Shown piece after piece: positions 41,135-48,732 of a stretch of 64,000 nucleotides of DNA (position 1 is the stretch's first letter; every line of letters begins with the position of its first letter). A model generated the notes under the pieces. It had not been told where the DNA came from and made no database searches. It worked only from the letters and a program-made list of their open reading frames with translations. The stretch is from Spirillospora albida. Its GTDB lineage: Bacteria; Actinomycetota; Actinomycetes; Streptosporangiales; Streptosporangiaceae. The stretch spans positions 79,639 to 143,638 of the forward strand of contig NZ_JOFJ01000016.1 in assembly GCF_000718255.1 (NCBI RefSeq), written 5' to 3'. A program made the translations under genes and the position numbers.

Positions 41135-41410
41135 ATGCGCAGAAGACCGAACATCTGTGACGCCTGCGTGCGGCTCCAGAAGAGGTCCAATCCTGACGCC
41201 CCGACGTCCCTCGACCGGTGGATCCCCTACTGCGAGGCTTTTCCGGAGCGGATCCCGGACGAGATCTACCGGGGCGGGTTCGACCACCGCGGCCCCTACG
41301 AGGGCGACCGCGGGATCCTGTTCGAGCTGCGTCCCGGCGGTGAGCGCATGCTCGCCGCGTACGAGTCGTCGATCGCGCGCCGGAACGCGGCGTCCGGGGA
41401 GAGCGGCTGA
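41135..41410 (+). CDS. Small Cys-containing hypothetical protein
   Basis: 91 aa from ATG 41135 (AGGAAGGG upstream). It begins with a possible metal or redox site, ICDAC, plus a third Cys at PYCEAF. It continues with RIPDEIYRGGFDHRGPYEGD and a C-terminal helix. Small, soluble, single gene between the toxin operon (divergent) and the ParA-like gene. I do not recognise the family. The upstream extension of the frame to 41063 lacks a ribosome site. Confidence 0.65.
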   Translation: MRRRPNICDACVRLQKRSNPDAPTSLDRWIPYCEAFPERIPDEIYRGGFDHRGPYEGDRGILFELRPGGERMLAAYESSIARRNAASGESG

Positions 41411-41494
41411 CCGGGGGTTCGCGGCGGGCCGATGCCCGTCCCGGTGCGTGCGATGACGGGCGTCTCGTAGGCTGACCGGTGAGAGGGGAGGCAC

Positions 41495-43159
41495 GTGTCC
41501 GACTCCAGCTGGCAGCAGGCGGTTCTGCGTGAACTCGGCGTCGCGCGGCGCGGTTTCCGCACGCTCGACGCGACACCGGACGGCACGGCGCGGGAGGCCC
41601 GGGGCGCCGAGGTGCCCCCCGGTCCGGCCTCCGAGCAGCGGCCCGAGCCACCCGTCGCGGAGCCCGTGCCCGCGCCCGTCCCTGCGCCCGCGACGGCGGA
41701 GCGTGCGGGTGCGCAGGAGCGGGCGACCGCCCCGCCGTTCACCCCCGCCGCCGGTCCGATGCCGGGCACGCCCGGCCGGACGCCGGCCCCCGAACCGGCC
41801 CCGCTGATCCCGCAGCCGCAGGCGGCCGACCGGAACGCCGTCGCGCAGCAGGCCACCGCTCCCCGTCCCGCACCCGAGCACGCCGCGCCGCAGCCGGTCC
41901 CCTGGCACGGTGGGCCGGCGCAGCACGACGCCGAGCAGCGCACGGCCGCGCAGCCGGCGCCCGCACCCCCGGAGCCCGCACTCCCGGCCGCCGAGCCACC
42001 GGCACCCGCGTCCCCGCCGCCCGCGTTCCCGGTGCCCGAACCCGCGGCCCCTGAGCCACCGGCGCCCGAGCCACCGGCCCCTGAGCAGTCGGCCGTACAG
42101 TCGCCGCATCCGCAGGCACCGCCGGTGGCGGACGCGCCGGCCCCGCCCGCGCAGGCCGACTCGCTCATCGAGTCCGACTTCGACTGGGAGTCCGCCGTCA
42201 ACCCCGTCCTCGGCGCGGTCTCGCACACCGAGGACACGGAGCGGCGGGACGCGGGGAACGCGGCGGCCGCGCCCGCGCAGCCCGCCGCGCCCGATCGGCA
42301 GACCGACGGTCAGCCGATGCCGGCGGTCGACCTGGTCCGCAGGAGCCGCCACGGCGACCCGCTCGCCCGCCGGATGGGACGCGGCGTCCGCAACGCGATG
42401 GGCGGCGGGGGACGCGAGGCGCGGGACCGGGCCGCGTTCGCCGAGCTGATGCAGCGGCCGGTGCCGAGTTCCCGGCGGATCGCGATCGCCAGCGTGCGCG
42501 GCGGCGCCGGCAAGACGACGATGGCGGCCCTGGTCGCCACCGAACTGGCCCGGCACCGGGCCGACCGGGTCCTCGCCGCGGACGCCGACGCGGAGCTGGG
42601 ATCGCTGCCGCTGCGTCTCGGCGTCCGGCCGCAGCTGTCGCTGTTCGACCTGGCGGCGCAGCCCCCGCGGACGTTCGAGGAGGCGGAGCGCTTCCTGACC
42701 CGCACGCCCCACGGGCTGTACGTGCTGTCGTCCACGCGCGGGGGGCGCATCGCGGGCGAGTTCACGCTGGACACCTTCCAGACCGCCCTCAGCGCGGTCA
42801 GCCGGTACGTCGCGGCGACGGTCGTCGACTGCGGTGCGGGCATCCTCACCGAGGTGAACCGGGGCGTCATCGCCGGTTCGCACGGCCTGGTACTCGTCAC
42901 CCCCGGCACGGTGGACGGGGCGCTCAGCGCGCGCGGGGCGCTGGAGTGGTTCGCCGCCAACAACCAGCAGGAGCTGCTGCCGCGGAGCATCATCGCGATG
43001 GTGTCGCACGCGCCGCAGGTGGACGCCGACCTCCGGCGGGCGCACGAGATGCTGACCGCGTGGGGCCTGCCCGTCGTGTTCGTCCCCTACGACCGGCAGC
43101 TGGCCACCGGCGGGCCCGTGGACGTGGACCGCGTCTCCGCGGCCGCCCGGACGGCGTGA
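41495..43159 (+). CDS. ParA/MinD-like ATPase of the type VII locus (EspI-like)
   Basis: 554 aa. The N-terminal 300 residues are a Pro/Ala-rich disordered region. The C-terminal domain is a deviant-Walker P-loop ATPase: SVRGGAGKTTMAALVATELA (about residues 332-351), then ADADAELGSLPLRLG, and VVDCGAGIL as the Walker B. Long Pro-rich head plus MinD/ParA domain is the plan of EspI and related ESX ATPases, which tune secretion in response to ATP. The start, GTG 41495, follows GAGGGGAGG. It is read with 43212-43646 immediately downstream. Confidence 0.87.
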   Translation: MSDSSWQQAVLRELGVARRGFRTLDATPDGTAREARGAEVPPGPASEQRPEPPVAEPVPAPVPAPATAERAGAQERATAPPFTPAAGPMPGTPGRTPAPEPAPLIPQPQAADRNAVAQQATAPRPAPEHAAPQPVPWHGGPAQHDAEQRTAAQPAPAPPEPALPAAEPPAPASPPPAFPVPEPAAPEPPAPEPPAPEQSAVQSPHPQAPPVADAPAPPAQADSLIESDFDWESAVNPVLGAVSHTEDTERRDAGNAAAAPAQPAAPDRQTDGQPMPAVDLVRRSRHGDPLARRMGRGVRNAMGGGGREARDRAAFAELMQRPVPSSRRIAIASVRGGAGKTTMAALVATELARHRADRVLAADADAELGSLPLRLGVRPQLSLFDLAAQPPRTFEEAERFLTRTPHGLYVLSSTRGGRIAGEFTLDTFQTALSAVSRYVAATVVDCGAGILTEVNRGVIAGSHGLVLVTPGTVDGALSARGALEWFAANNQQELLPRSIIAMVSHAPQVDADLRRAHEMLTAWGLPVVFVPYDRQLATGGPVDVDRVSAAARTA

Positions 43160-43211
43160 CCCAGATCGTCCATGAGGTGTTCTCGCGGGCGCTCGCCCCG
43201 GGAGGGGTGCG

Positions 43212-43646
43212 ATGAGCAGCGACCTGGTGGCACTGGTGCGGCGCCGCCCCGACGTGCACGCCATCGCGGACGGCATGATCGCCATGGGCGAGCCGCTCGA
43301 GCTGCGCGCGGAGGACCTCGGCGCGACGCATCTGTACGACGCGGACGGCCGGCTGCTGGTGTCGATCGAGGAGCCGGTGCAGGTGGCGGTGCAGGGCGAG
43401 ATCGGGCGGCTGCTCGGCCCGGAGTTCGCGGCGCGGGCCGTCGCGCCGGTGTGGTGGGTGGACGTCCGCGCGGTCGCCGACCTCCCGGAGGCGACGCGGG
43501 TCGCCCGCAGGTTCGCCGACTCGCTCGTGCACTGGCTGGGCGGAACGGTGTACCCGGACGGTGCGGCCGACGCCCCGGCGCGGAGCTGGCGGGCGTCCGA
43601 GAGCCAGGCCGGCGGCGCCGCCTACCAGGACGGCGTCATCGGCTGA
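43212..43646 (+). CDS. Small ESX-associated hypothetical protein
   Basis: 144 aa, soluble. Pattern: LVALVRRRPDVHAIADGMIA, then LLVSIEEPVQVAVQGEIGRL, and PVWWVDVRA followed by a helix and a Gly/Ala tail. I recall similar short proteins beside Streptomyces-type ESX genes, without a defined role. It starts after GGGAGGGG and is probably co-transcribed with the ParA-like ATPase. It meets the next gene tail to tail. Confidence 0.65.
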   Translation: MSSDLVALVRRRPDVHAIADGMIAMGEPLELRAEDLGATHLYDADGRLLVSIEEPVQVAVQGEIGRLLGPEFAARAVAPVWWVDVRAVADLPEATRVARRFADSLVHWLGGTVYPDGAADAPARSWRASESQAGGAAYQDGVIG

Positions 43647-43707
43647 GGCGGCGTCGCTCTCACCGGCCACCGGTGACCGCTCCGTGCCCGGCCCCCCGAA
43701 CGTCCGG

Positions 43708-45105
43708 TCAGCCGATCTCTTGGAGGATCCGCTGAGCGACCGCCACCGCCTCCTTCTTGGTGGTGGCGTAGGGCGGGTACCCGCCCTCCAGTGTCCTGCC
43801 GCGCGCCCGGTACCCGTCGGCGAGCTGCCACGTGATCGAGATGGTGACGTTGCCCTTGCGGACGCCGATGTCGGCGCCGCCGAGCCAGTACGTCTTCGCG
43901 CTCGCCTCGTCCGGTCCGTAGACGATGGGGCTGAGGATGCGGCTGGAGAACGCCTCGTCGCCGAGGCCCTCCAGGCGCTCGCGCCCGCTGTGGTACTCGG
44001 GATCGCCCGCGTTCTCCCACATGCTCGTGAACTCCCTGGCGGCGCGGGCGGGGGCGTCGTTCGCGCCGCCGAGGGAGGTGTTGGTCGCGACCTCGACGTT
44101 GAGATGGCGCCCGGACGCCGAGGTCAGCCGCTGCACCTCGCAGGCGCGGCGGTCCGGGCCGCTGGTCCTGCTCGGCTCGACCGTCAGGCCCCGCGCCTTC
44201 GCGGGCAGCACGGTCCGGATGGTCCGGCAGACGTCCGGAAGGGACTGCACGACGCGGCCGCCGGCCGCGGGCCCGCTCCCGCCGGGCGCGCCCGGCGGGA
44301 CGATCGGGGTCACGTCCACGGCCGCCGGTGACGAGTCGCCCTTCAGCGCCTTGCGCACCGCGGTGGTGAGGACCTTCCCGCCGAGCAGCAGCGCGATGGC
44401 GACGACCACGGCGATGACGCCGACGACCGGCCGGCCTTTGCGCGGCGCGGGAACCGGCTGGACGGGATGGCCCGGAGCGACGGGCGGCGCCTGGTGGAAC
44501 GCGGGGGCGGGGTACGCCGGCGGCGGAGCGTAGGCGGGGGGCGCGTAGGCGGGTGGCGGTGCGTAGGGGGGCGGCTGAGCCGGTCCGGGGAAGCCGCCGG
44601 GGGCGGCGGCGGGCATGGGCGGCGGGGTGGGCGGGCCCTGGGGAGGGGCCGCGGGCGCGGAGGGTTGCGCGGCGGGCTGCTCGGCGGGGTCGGGAGCGCC
44701 GGTCACGAGCCGGACTGCGGCGTCCTTCGCCTCCTCGGCGACCTCGGGGACCTGGAAGCCCGCCAGCTTGATGTGCTCCAGGAGCTCGGGCTGCGGCGGG
44801 ACGCCGTGCTTCTTCAGGTAGTAGCCGACCGCGCCGGGCCACACCCAGACGCCGTCGGTGTGGAAGGCCAGCGGCACGTTGGAGGCGCGGTCGGGGTCCA
44901 GCACGTCGGTGTCGAAGCCGCGCGCGGACAGCACGATCGGAGCCTTCTCCAAATACTGGACGACGGATTCCCGCAGGATCTCCGGTACCGGGGGGCGGTC
45001 GTAGACCGGTTCCCCGCCGCTGGACACGGAGTCGAACGGCTTGGCCATCCGAAGTCCTGAGGGCTCCCACGGGGGAGGGAACGGTGAGCCGGGGGGCTGG
45101 GACAC
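43708..45105 (-). CDS. Membrane protein joining a YHTDG domain to an outer DUF3558-like domain
   Basis: 465 aa. Residues about 38-125 are the toxin-operon domain (APIVLSARG, FHTDGVWVWPGAVGYYLKKH, G-F-Q-V-P). A Pro/Tyr-rich linker with P-P-x-Y-A-P repeats (about 140-230), one transmembrane helix (about 242-262) and an outer domain with paired Cys (PDVCRTI, RRACEVQ) and GLGDEAF follow. The outer domain matches the protein at 20174-21016. So it links the cytoplasmic domain of the toxin operon to the cell surface. GTG 45105 follows GAGGAAG; a later ATG (MAKPFD) is the alternative. Confidence 0.75.
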   Translation of the reverse strand: MSQPPGSPFPPPWEPSGLRMAKPFDSVSSGGEPVYDRPPVPEILRESVVQYLEKAPIVLSARGFDTDVLDPDRASNVPLAFHTDGVWVWPGAVGYYLKKHGVPPQPELLEHIKLAGFQVPEVAEEAKDAAVRLVTGAPDPAEQPAAQPSAPAAPPQGPPTPPPMPAAAPGGFPGPAQPPPYAPPPAYAPPAYAPPPAYPAPAFHQAPPVAPGHPVQPVPAPRKGRPVVGVIAVVVAIALLLGGKVLTTAVRKALKGDSSPAAVDVTPIVPPGAPGGSGPAAGGRVVQSLPDVCRTIRTVLPAKARGLTVEPSRTSGPDRRACEVQRLTSASGRHLNVEVATNTSLGGANDAPARAAREFTSMWENAGDPEYHSGRERLEGLGDEAFSSRILSPIVYGPDEASAKTYWLGGADIGVRKGNVTISITWQLADGYRARGRTLEGGYPPYATTKKEAVAVAQRILQEIG

Positions 45106-45225
45106 GGGCTTCCTCTTCGATGCCGGGGGGCTGAGAAGTCCCCGGCATTGTAGGGGCGGGTGCCAGCCGATCATTGGCGGGCGGCATGCGGACGCGCCCG
45201 CGCTGCCGCTCCCGGCGGGGAGGCG

Positions 45226-46167
45226 TCAGCCGTTGGACCGCAGGTGCTGCATGAGGGCCGCGTGGCGCTGCCAGCCGTCCGGGGAGCGGCCGTCGCCCAG
45301 GGGGAACAGGGTGAGAGGGGTGTTCGGGTGGCCCACCGTCTGGCCGGGCTGGCCGGGCGGGCCCGCGACCGCTCCGGCCACCGCGAGGGCGACGGGGGCG
45401 GGGGCGCCCGTCCAGCGGGGTTCGGTGGTGAGGTCGGGGCGACCGGGGGTGAGCTGGACGAACAGGGACGCGACGGGCTGCTCGGCGGTGAGCGCGCCGA
45501 TCAGCGACGGCAGGTGCTGGATCGGCGGGGGGTCGTCCGCGGCGTAGCCGACGGTGACGGAGCTGACCTCGGCGGCGCCGCCGTCGCCGGTGGCGGTGAA
45601 CTCGCAGATCGCCTGGGCGGGGCGGGGGCCGTCCCCGGCGACGATGAGCTTGGCGGCGGCGCGGCCCCGCGCGTACTCGGTCAGCCGCTCGCGGCGCCAC
45701 GGGTGCTCGAGGGGTTCGGCGTGGCCGAGCCCGGCCGGGGGCCTGCCGGTGAGGAGCTGGAGGAGCCGCTCGATGGGGCCGGCGAGGTCGCCGTCGCCGT
45801 GGCGGGTGCGGTAGACGAGGGTGAGCTGGGAGCCGAGCGCGGCGGCGGGCCGGGTGGTGAAGCCGGGGGCGTAGTCGCGGGCCTCGGGGACGGGGGCGAA
45901 CGTCGCGCCGGTCCATTTGAGCGGGCGTCCGGACAGGCCCTCGTAGTAGCCGTCGCCGTCGCGGACGACCCACTGCGCGGCGGCGCCCGACGCGGCGGTG
46001 CGCAGCGGCAGCGTGAGCCGGGACTCCATCGGCGTGACCAGCTGGAGGGTCCGGCCGTTGCCGGCGCACTCGTCGAGGACGCGGCTCAGCCACGGGCTCA
46101 GCGGCACGACCGGGCGGTCCTGGAGGACGACCATGGCCTGGTCCGTCAGTGCGTCTACGGTGCTCAT
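45226..46167 (-). CDS. ESX-associated hypothetical protein (possibly DUF6177)
   Basis: 313 aa, soluble. Begins V-D-A-L-T-D-Q-A, then MVVLQDRPVVPLSPWLSRVL, LQLVTPMESRLTLPLR and RDGDGYYEGLSGRPL. The C-terminal half has helices and strands (LTLVYRTRHG, SLFVQLTPGRPDLT). I tentatively place it in DUF6177, proteins of ESX loci in Streptomyces-like actinomycetes; this is from memory of sequence style only. It is divergent from the LCP gene, and the 80-base gap between them presumably holds both promoters. Confidence 0.65.
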   Translation of the reverse strand: MSTVDALTDQAMVVLQDRPVVPLSPWLSRVLDECAGNGRTLQLVTPMESRLTLPLRTAASGAAAQWVVRDGDGYYEGLSGRPLKWTGATFAPVPEARDYAPGFTTRPAAALGSQLTLVYRTRHGDGDLAGPIERLLQLLTGRPPAGLGHAEPLEHPWRRERLTEYARGRAAAKLIVAGDGPRPAQAICEFTATGDGGAAEVSSVTVGYAADDPPPIQHLPSLIGALTAEQPVASLFVQLTPGRPDLTTEPRWTGAPAPVALAVAGAVAGPPGQPGQTVGHPNTPLTLFPLGDGRSPDGWQRHAALMQHLRSNG

Positions 46168-46246
46168 CCTGCCCCGGAGTCTAGTGGCGCGGCGCCGTGC
46201 TCCAGGGGTGGAGGGAGTTTGGCGCGACCCAGGTGACGGCTGTCCA

Positions 46247-47695
46247 ATGTGTGCTGAAATGTTACGGATGCAGCCAACCGCCGTCCGGCCCCGCGTGTAT
46301 TTCGCGGACGACGCGCCACCGCCTCCGGAGCCGCCGGTGCGGTCGCGCGCCTGGCGCGTGCTCGGCGGGCTGTCGATCGCCCTGTCGGTGCTGCTGGTCG
46401 CGGGCAGCCTCACCGCGTACGGGTTCATGCGGCGGCTGGACTCCCAGATCGACCGGGAGAACGTCGAGGGAAAGCTTGGGACGAACCGTCCGGCGAAGCT
46501 GAACGACTCCCTCAACATCCTGCTGATGGGCTCCGACAGCCGGGAGGGGGAGAACGCGCGGTACGGCGTGGAGGCGGGGAGGCGGTCCGACACGACGATC
46601 CTGCTGCACATCTCGCCGGGCGGCGAGAACGCCATCGGGATCAGCTTCCCGCGCGACTCGATGGTGCAGATGCCGTCCTGCAAGACGAAGAGGGGCGTCG
46701 TCCCGCCGCAGTTCGGCATGATCAACGCGGCCTACTCCAATGGCGGCCCGGCCTGCACGTGGAAGACCATCGAGGCGCTCACGAAGATCCACATCGATCA
46801 CTACGTCGAGGTGGACTTCAGCGGGTTCAAGCGGGTCGTGAACGCGCTCGGCGGCGTCGAGATCTGCGTACCGAGGCCCATCGACGACCCGAAGGCCGAG
46901 CTGCACCTGAGGAAGGGGCGCCAGATCGTCCGGGGCGAGCAGGCGCTCGGGTACGTCCGGACGCGGTACGTGCTCGGGGACGGCTCCGACCTCGCCCGCA
47001 TCAAGCGGCAGCAGGCGTTCATGGCGTCGGTCGTGAAGAAGGCCACCGACAAGGGGATGCTGACCGATCCCGGCCGCACCTACAAGTTCCTGTCCGCCGT
47101 CACGAAGTCCATCAAGGCGGACGACAAGCTCACCGTGTCCGTCATGCAGAGGCTGGCGGAGAGCCTGCGCGGCATGAGCGCCGGGAAGGTGCGGTTCGTG
47201 ACCGTACCGGTGCAGGCGTACCCGCAGGACAAGAACCGCGTCCAGTTCAACGCCGCCCTCGCGGCGCCGCTGTTCGAGTCGATCCGGCAGGACGACCAGC
47301 CGCCCGCGGCCGAGCCCTCACCGGCGCCGCAGAAGGTGCAGCCCGTCCCGCCGTCCCAGGTCAAGGTCGCCATCTACAACGGCACCAGGTCGACCGGACT
47401 CGGCCGGCGCACCGCGGACGTCCTCACCGGGCGCGGGTTCCAGGTCGTCAAGATCGGCACCCGCGGGCCGACGGCCCGCACCCTCATCCTCTACGGGCCG
47501 GGCGCGGAACGGCAGGCCGCCCGGATGGCGATCGCCGTCCCGGGCCACCCCCCGCGCGCGTGGTCGCGCGGGAAGCCCGGCCACGTCTACCTGATCATCG
47601 GTGGGGACGGGGCGGCCGTGCGGGCGTTGAAGCCGGCCGTTCCGAAAATCGACGGAGAGATCCGGGCCGACCGCGATCCGTGCACGGCACAATAA
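46247..47695 (+). CDS. LytR-CpsA-Psr family glycopolymer transferase with LytR_C domain
   Basis: 482 aa. Short cytoplasmic head, one transmembrane helix (about residues 33-54), LCP domain with the conserved LNILLMGSDSR, GRRSDTTILLHISP, GISFPRDSMVQMP and YVRTRYVLGDGSDLARIKRQ, and a C-terminal LytR_C domain (VKVAIYNGTRSTGLGRRTAD). LCP proteins attach glycopolymers such as arabinogalactan or teichoic acids to peptidoglycan from lipid-linked precursors. ATG 46247 is preceded by AGGTGA; ATG 46268 is an alternative. It opens the envelope-glycan part of the window. Confidence 0.92.
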   Translation: MCAEMLRMQPTAVRPRVYFADDAPPPPEPPVRSRAWRVLGGLSIALSVLLVAGSLTAYGFMRRLDSQIDRENVEGKLGTNRPAKLNDSLNILLMGSDSREGENARYGVEAGRRSDTTILLHISPGGENAIGISFPRDSMVQMPSCKTKRGVVPPQFGMINAAYSNGGPACTWKTIEALTKIHIDHYVEVDFSGFKRVVNALGGVEICVPRPIDDPKAELHLRKGRQIVRGEQALGYVRTRYVLGDGSDLARIKRQQAFMASVVKKATDKGMLTDPGRTYKFLSAVTKSIKADDKLTVSVMQRLAESLRGMSAGKVRFVTVPVQAYPQDKNRVQFNAALAAPLFESIRQDDQPPAAEPSPAPQKVQPVPPSQVKVAIYNGTRSTGLGRRTADVLTGRGFQVVKIGTRGPTARTLILYGPGAERQAARMAIAVPGHPPRAWSRGKPGHVYLIIGGDGAAVRALKPAVPKIDGEIRADRDPCTAQ

Positions 47696-47796
47696 GTAAC
47701 GCCACATGGGTATCTTGGCGCCCGCAAACCATCAACCCGAGCAAAGCGTCCCAATTAGGACTGCACCCCCCCGCTCCCCACCCCCCGGAACGGATC

Positions 47797-48732
47797 ATGC
47801 TCCCCGAACCCTTCACCCTCCTCATGACCGTCTACGGCGGCGATCGCGTGGAGTACGTCCGGGACGCGTTCCGGAGTGCGGTGAACGACCAGGAACTCCG
47901 CCCCGACCAGGTGGTCCTCGTGCAGGACGGCCCCATTCCGGCCGAGCTCGAGCGCTCCCTCCGCGACCTCGTCGCCGCCAGCCCCGTCGAGGTCGCCTAC
48001 GTCTCCATCGGCGTGAACGGCGGCCTCGGCCCCGCCCTCGACGCCGGCCTGCACGCCGCCCGCCACGACATCGTCGCCCGGATGGACGCCGACGACATCG
48101 CGATGCCGCACCGCTTCCGCGTCCAGGTCCCGCTCGTCCGGGCGGGCGCCGACCTCGTCGGCGCGGGCCTGCTGGAGTTCGGCACGGACATCGGCGACAT
48201 CGTGGGCGAGCGCACCCCGCCGAGCGACCCCGCCGACATCGCCCGCTACTCCCGCCTGCACGACCCGTTCAACCACCCGACGGTCGTGTACCGGCGCAGC
48301 GCCGTGATCGCCGCCGGCGGCTACGGCGACCTCCCCCTGATGGAGGACTACTGGCTGTTCGCCCGCATGATCGCGAACGGCGCCCGGGTCGTGAACGTGC
48401 CCGAGCCCCTCGTCTACTACCGGGTCGGGGACGGCGCCTACGAGCGGCGCGGCGGCCGCGACCTGCTCCGCTCCGAGCTGCGCCTGCAGCGCGCGATGCT
48501 GGGCGAGGGCTTCATCACGCTGCCCCAGTACTGGCGCAACGTGGTCGTCCGGGGCGGCTACCGCCTCGTCCCGACCGCGATCCGCCGCCCCTTCTACCGC
48601 GCGGTCGTCGCCACCTACGGCGCGCGCCGCAACCGCTCCCGCCAGGCCGCCGAGCCCGCGCAGCAGCCCGCGACACCGTACGTCCCGCGCCACGCCCGCC
48701 CGCCGTCCACGGAGCAGGTCCCGCCGGTCTAG
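47797..48732 (+). CDS. Family 2 glycosyltransferase
   Basis: 311 aa, GT-A fold. FTLLMTVYGGDRVEYVRDAF and VVLVQDGPI at the start, the nucleotide-sugar DxD site in ARMDADDIAMPHRF, and the acceptor/base motif LMEDYWLFARM. The C-terminus is Pro/Gln-rich. No membrane segments, so cytoplasmic. Likely adds a sugar to an envelope polysaccharide; donor and acceptor not deducible. ATG 47797 follows GGAACGG; the longer frame upstream is a shadow of the LCP gene. Its stop overlaps the convergent next gene by four bases. Confidence 0.88.
   Translation: MLPEPFTLLMTVYGGDRVEYVRDAFRSAVNDQELRPDQVVLVQDGPIPAELERSLRDLVAASPVEVAYVSIGVNGGLGPALDAGLHAARHDIVARMDADDIAMPHRFRVQVPLVRAGADLVGAGLLEFGTDIGDIVGERTPPSDPADIARYSRLHDPFNHPTVVYRRSAVIAAGGYGDLPLMEDYWLFARMIANGARVVNVPEPLVYYRVGDGAYERRGGRDLLRSELRLQRAMLGEGFITLPQYWRNVVVRGGYRLVPTAIRRPFYRAVVATYGARRNRSRQAAEPAQQPATPYVPRHARPPSTEQVPPV

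Noticed and set aside
46759..47796. N-terminal extension of the glycosyltransferase at 47797
   Set aside because: The upstream part is an out-of-frame reading of the LCP gene; a good start with ribosome site exists at 47797.
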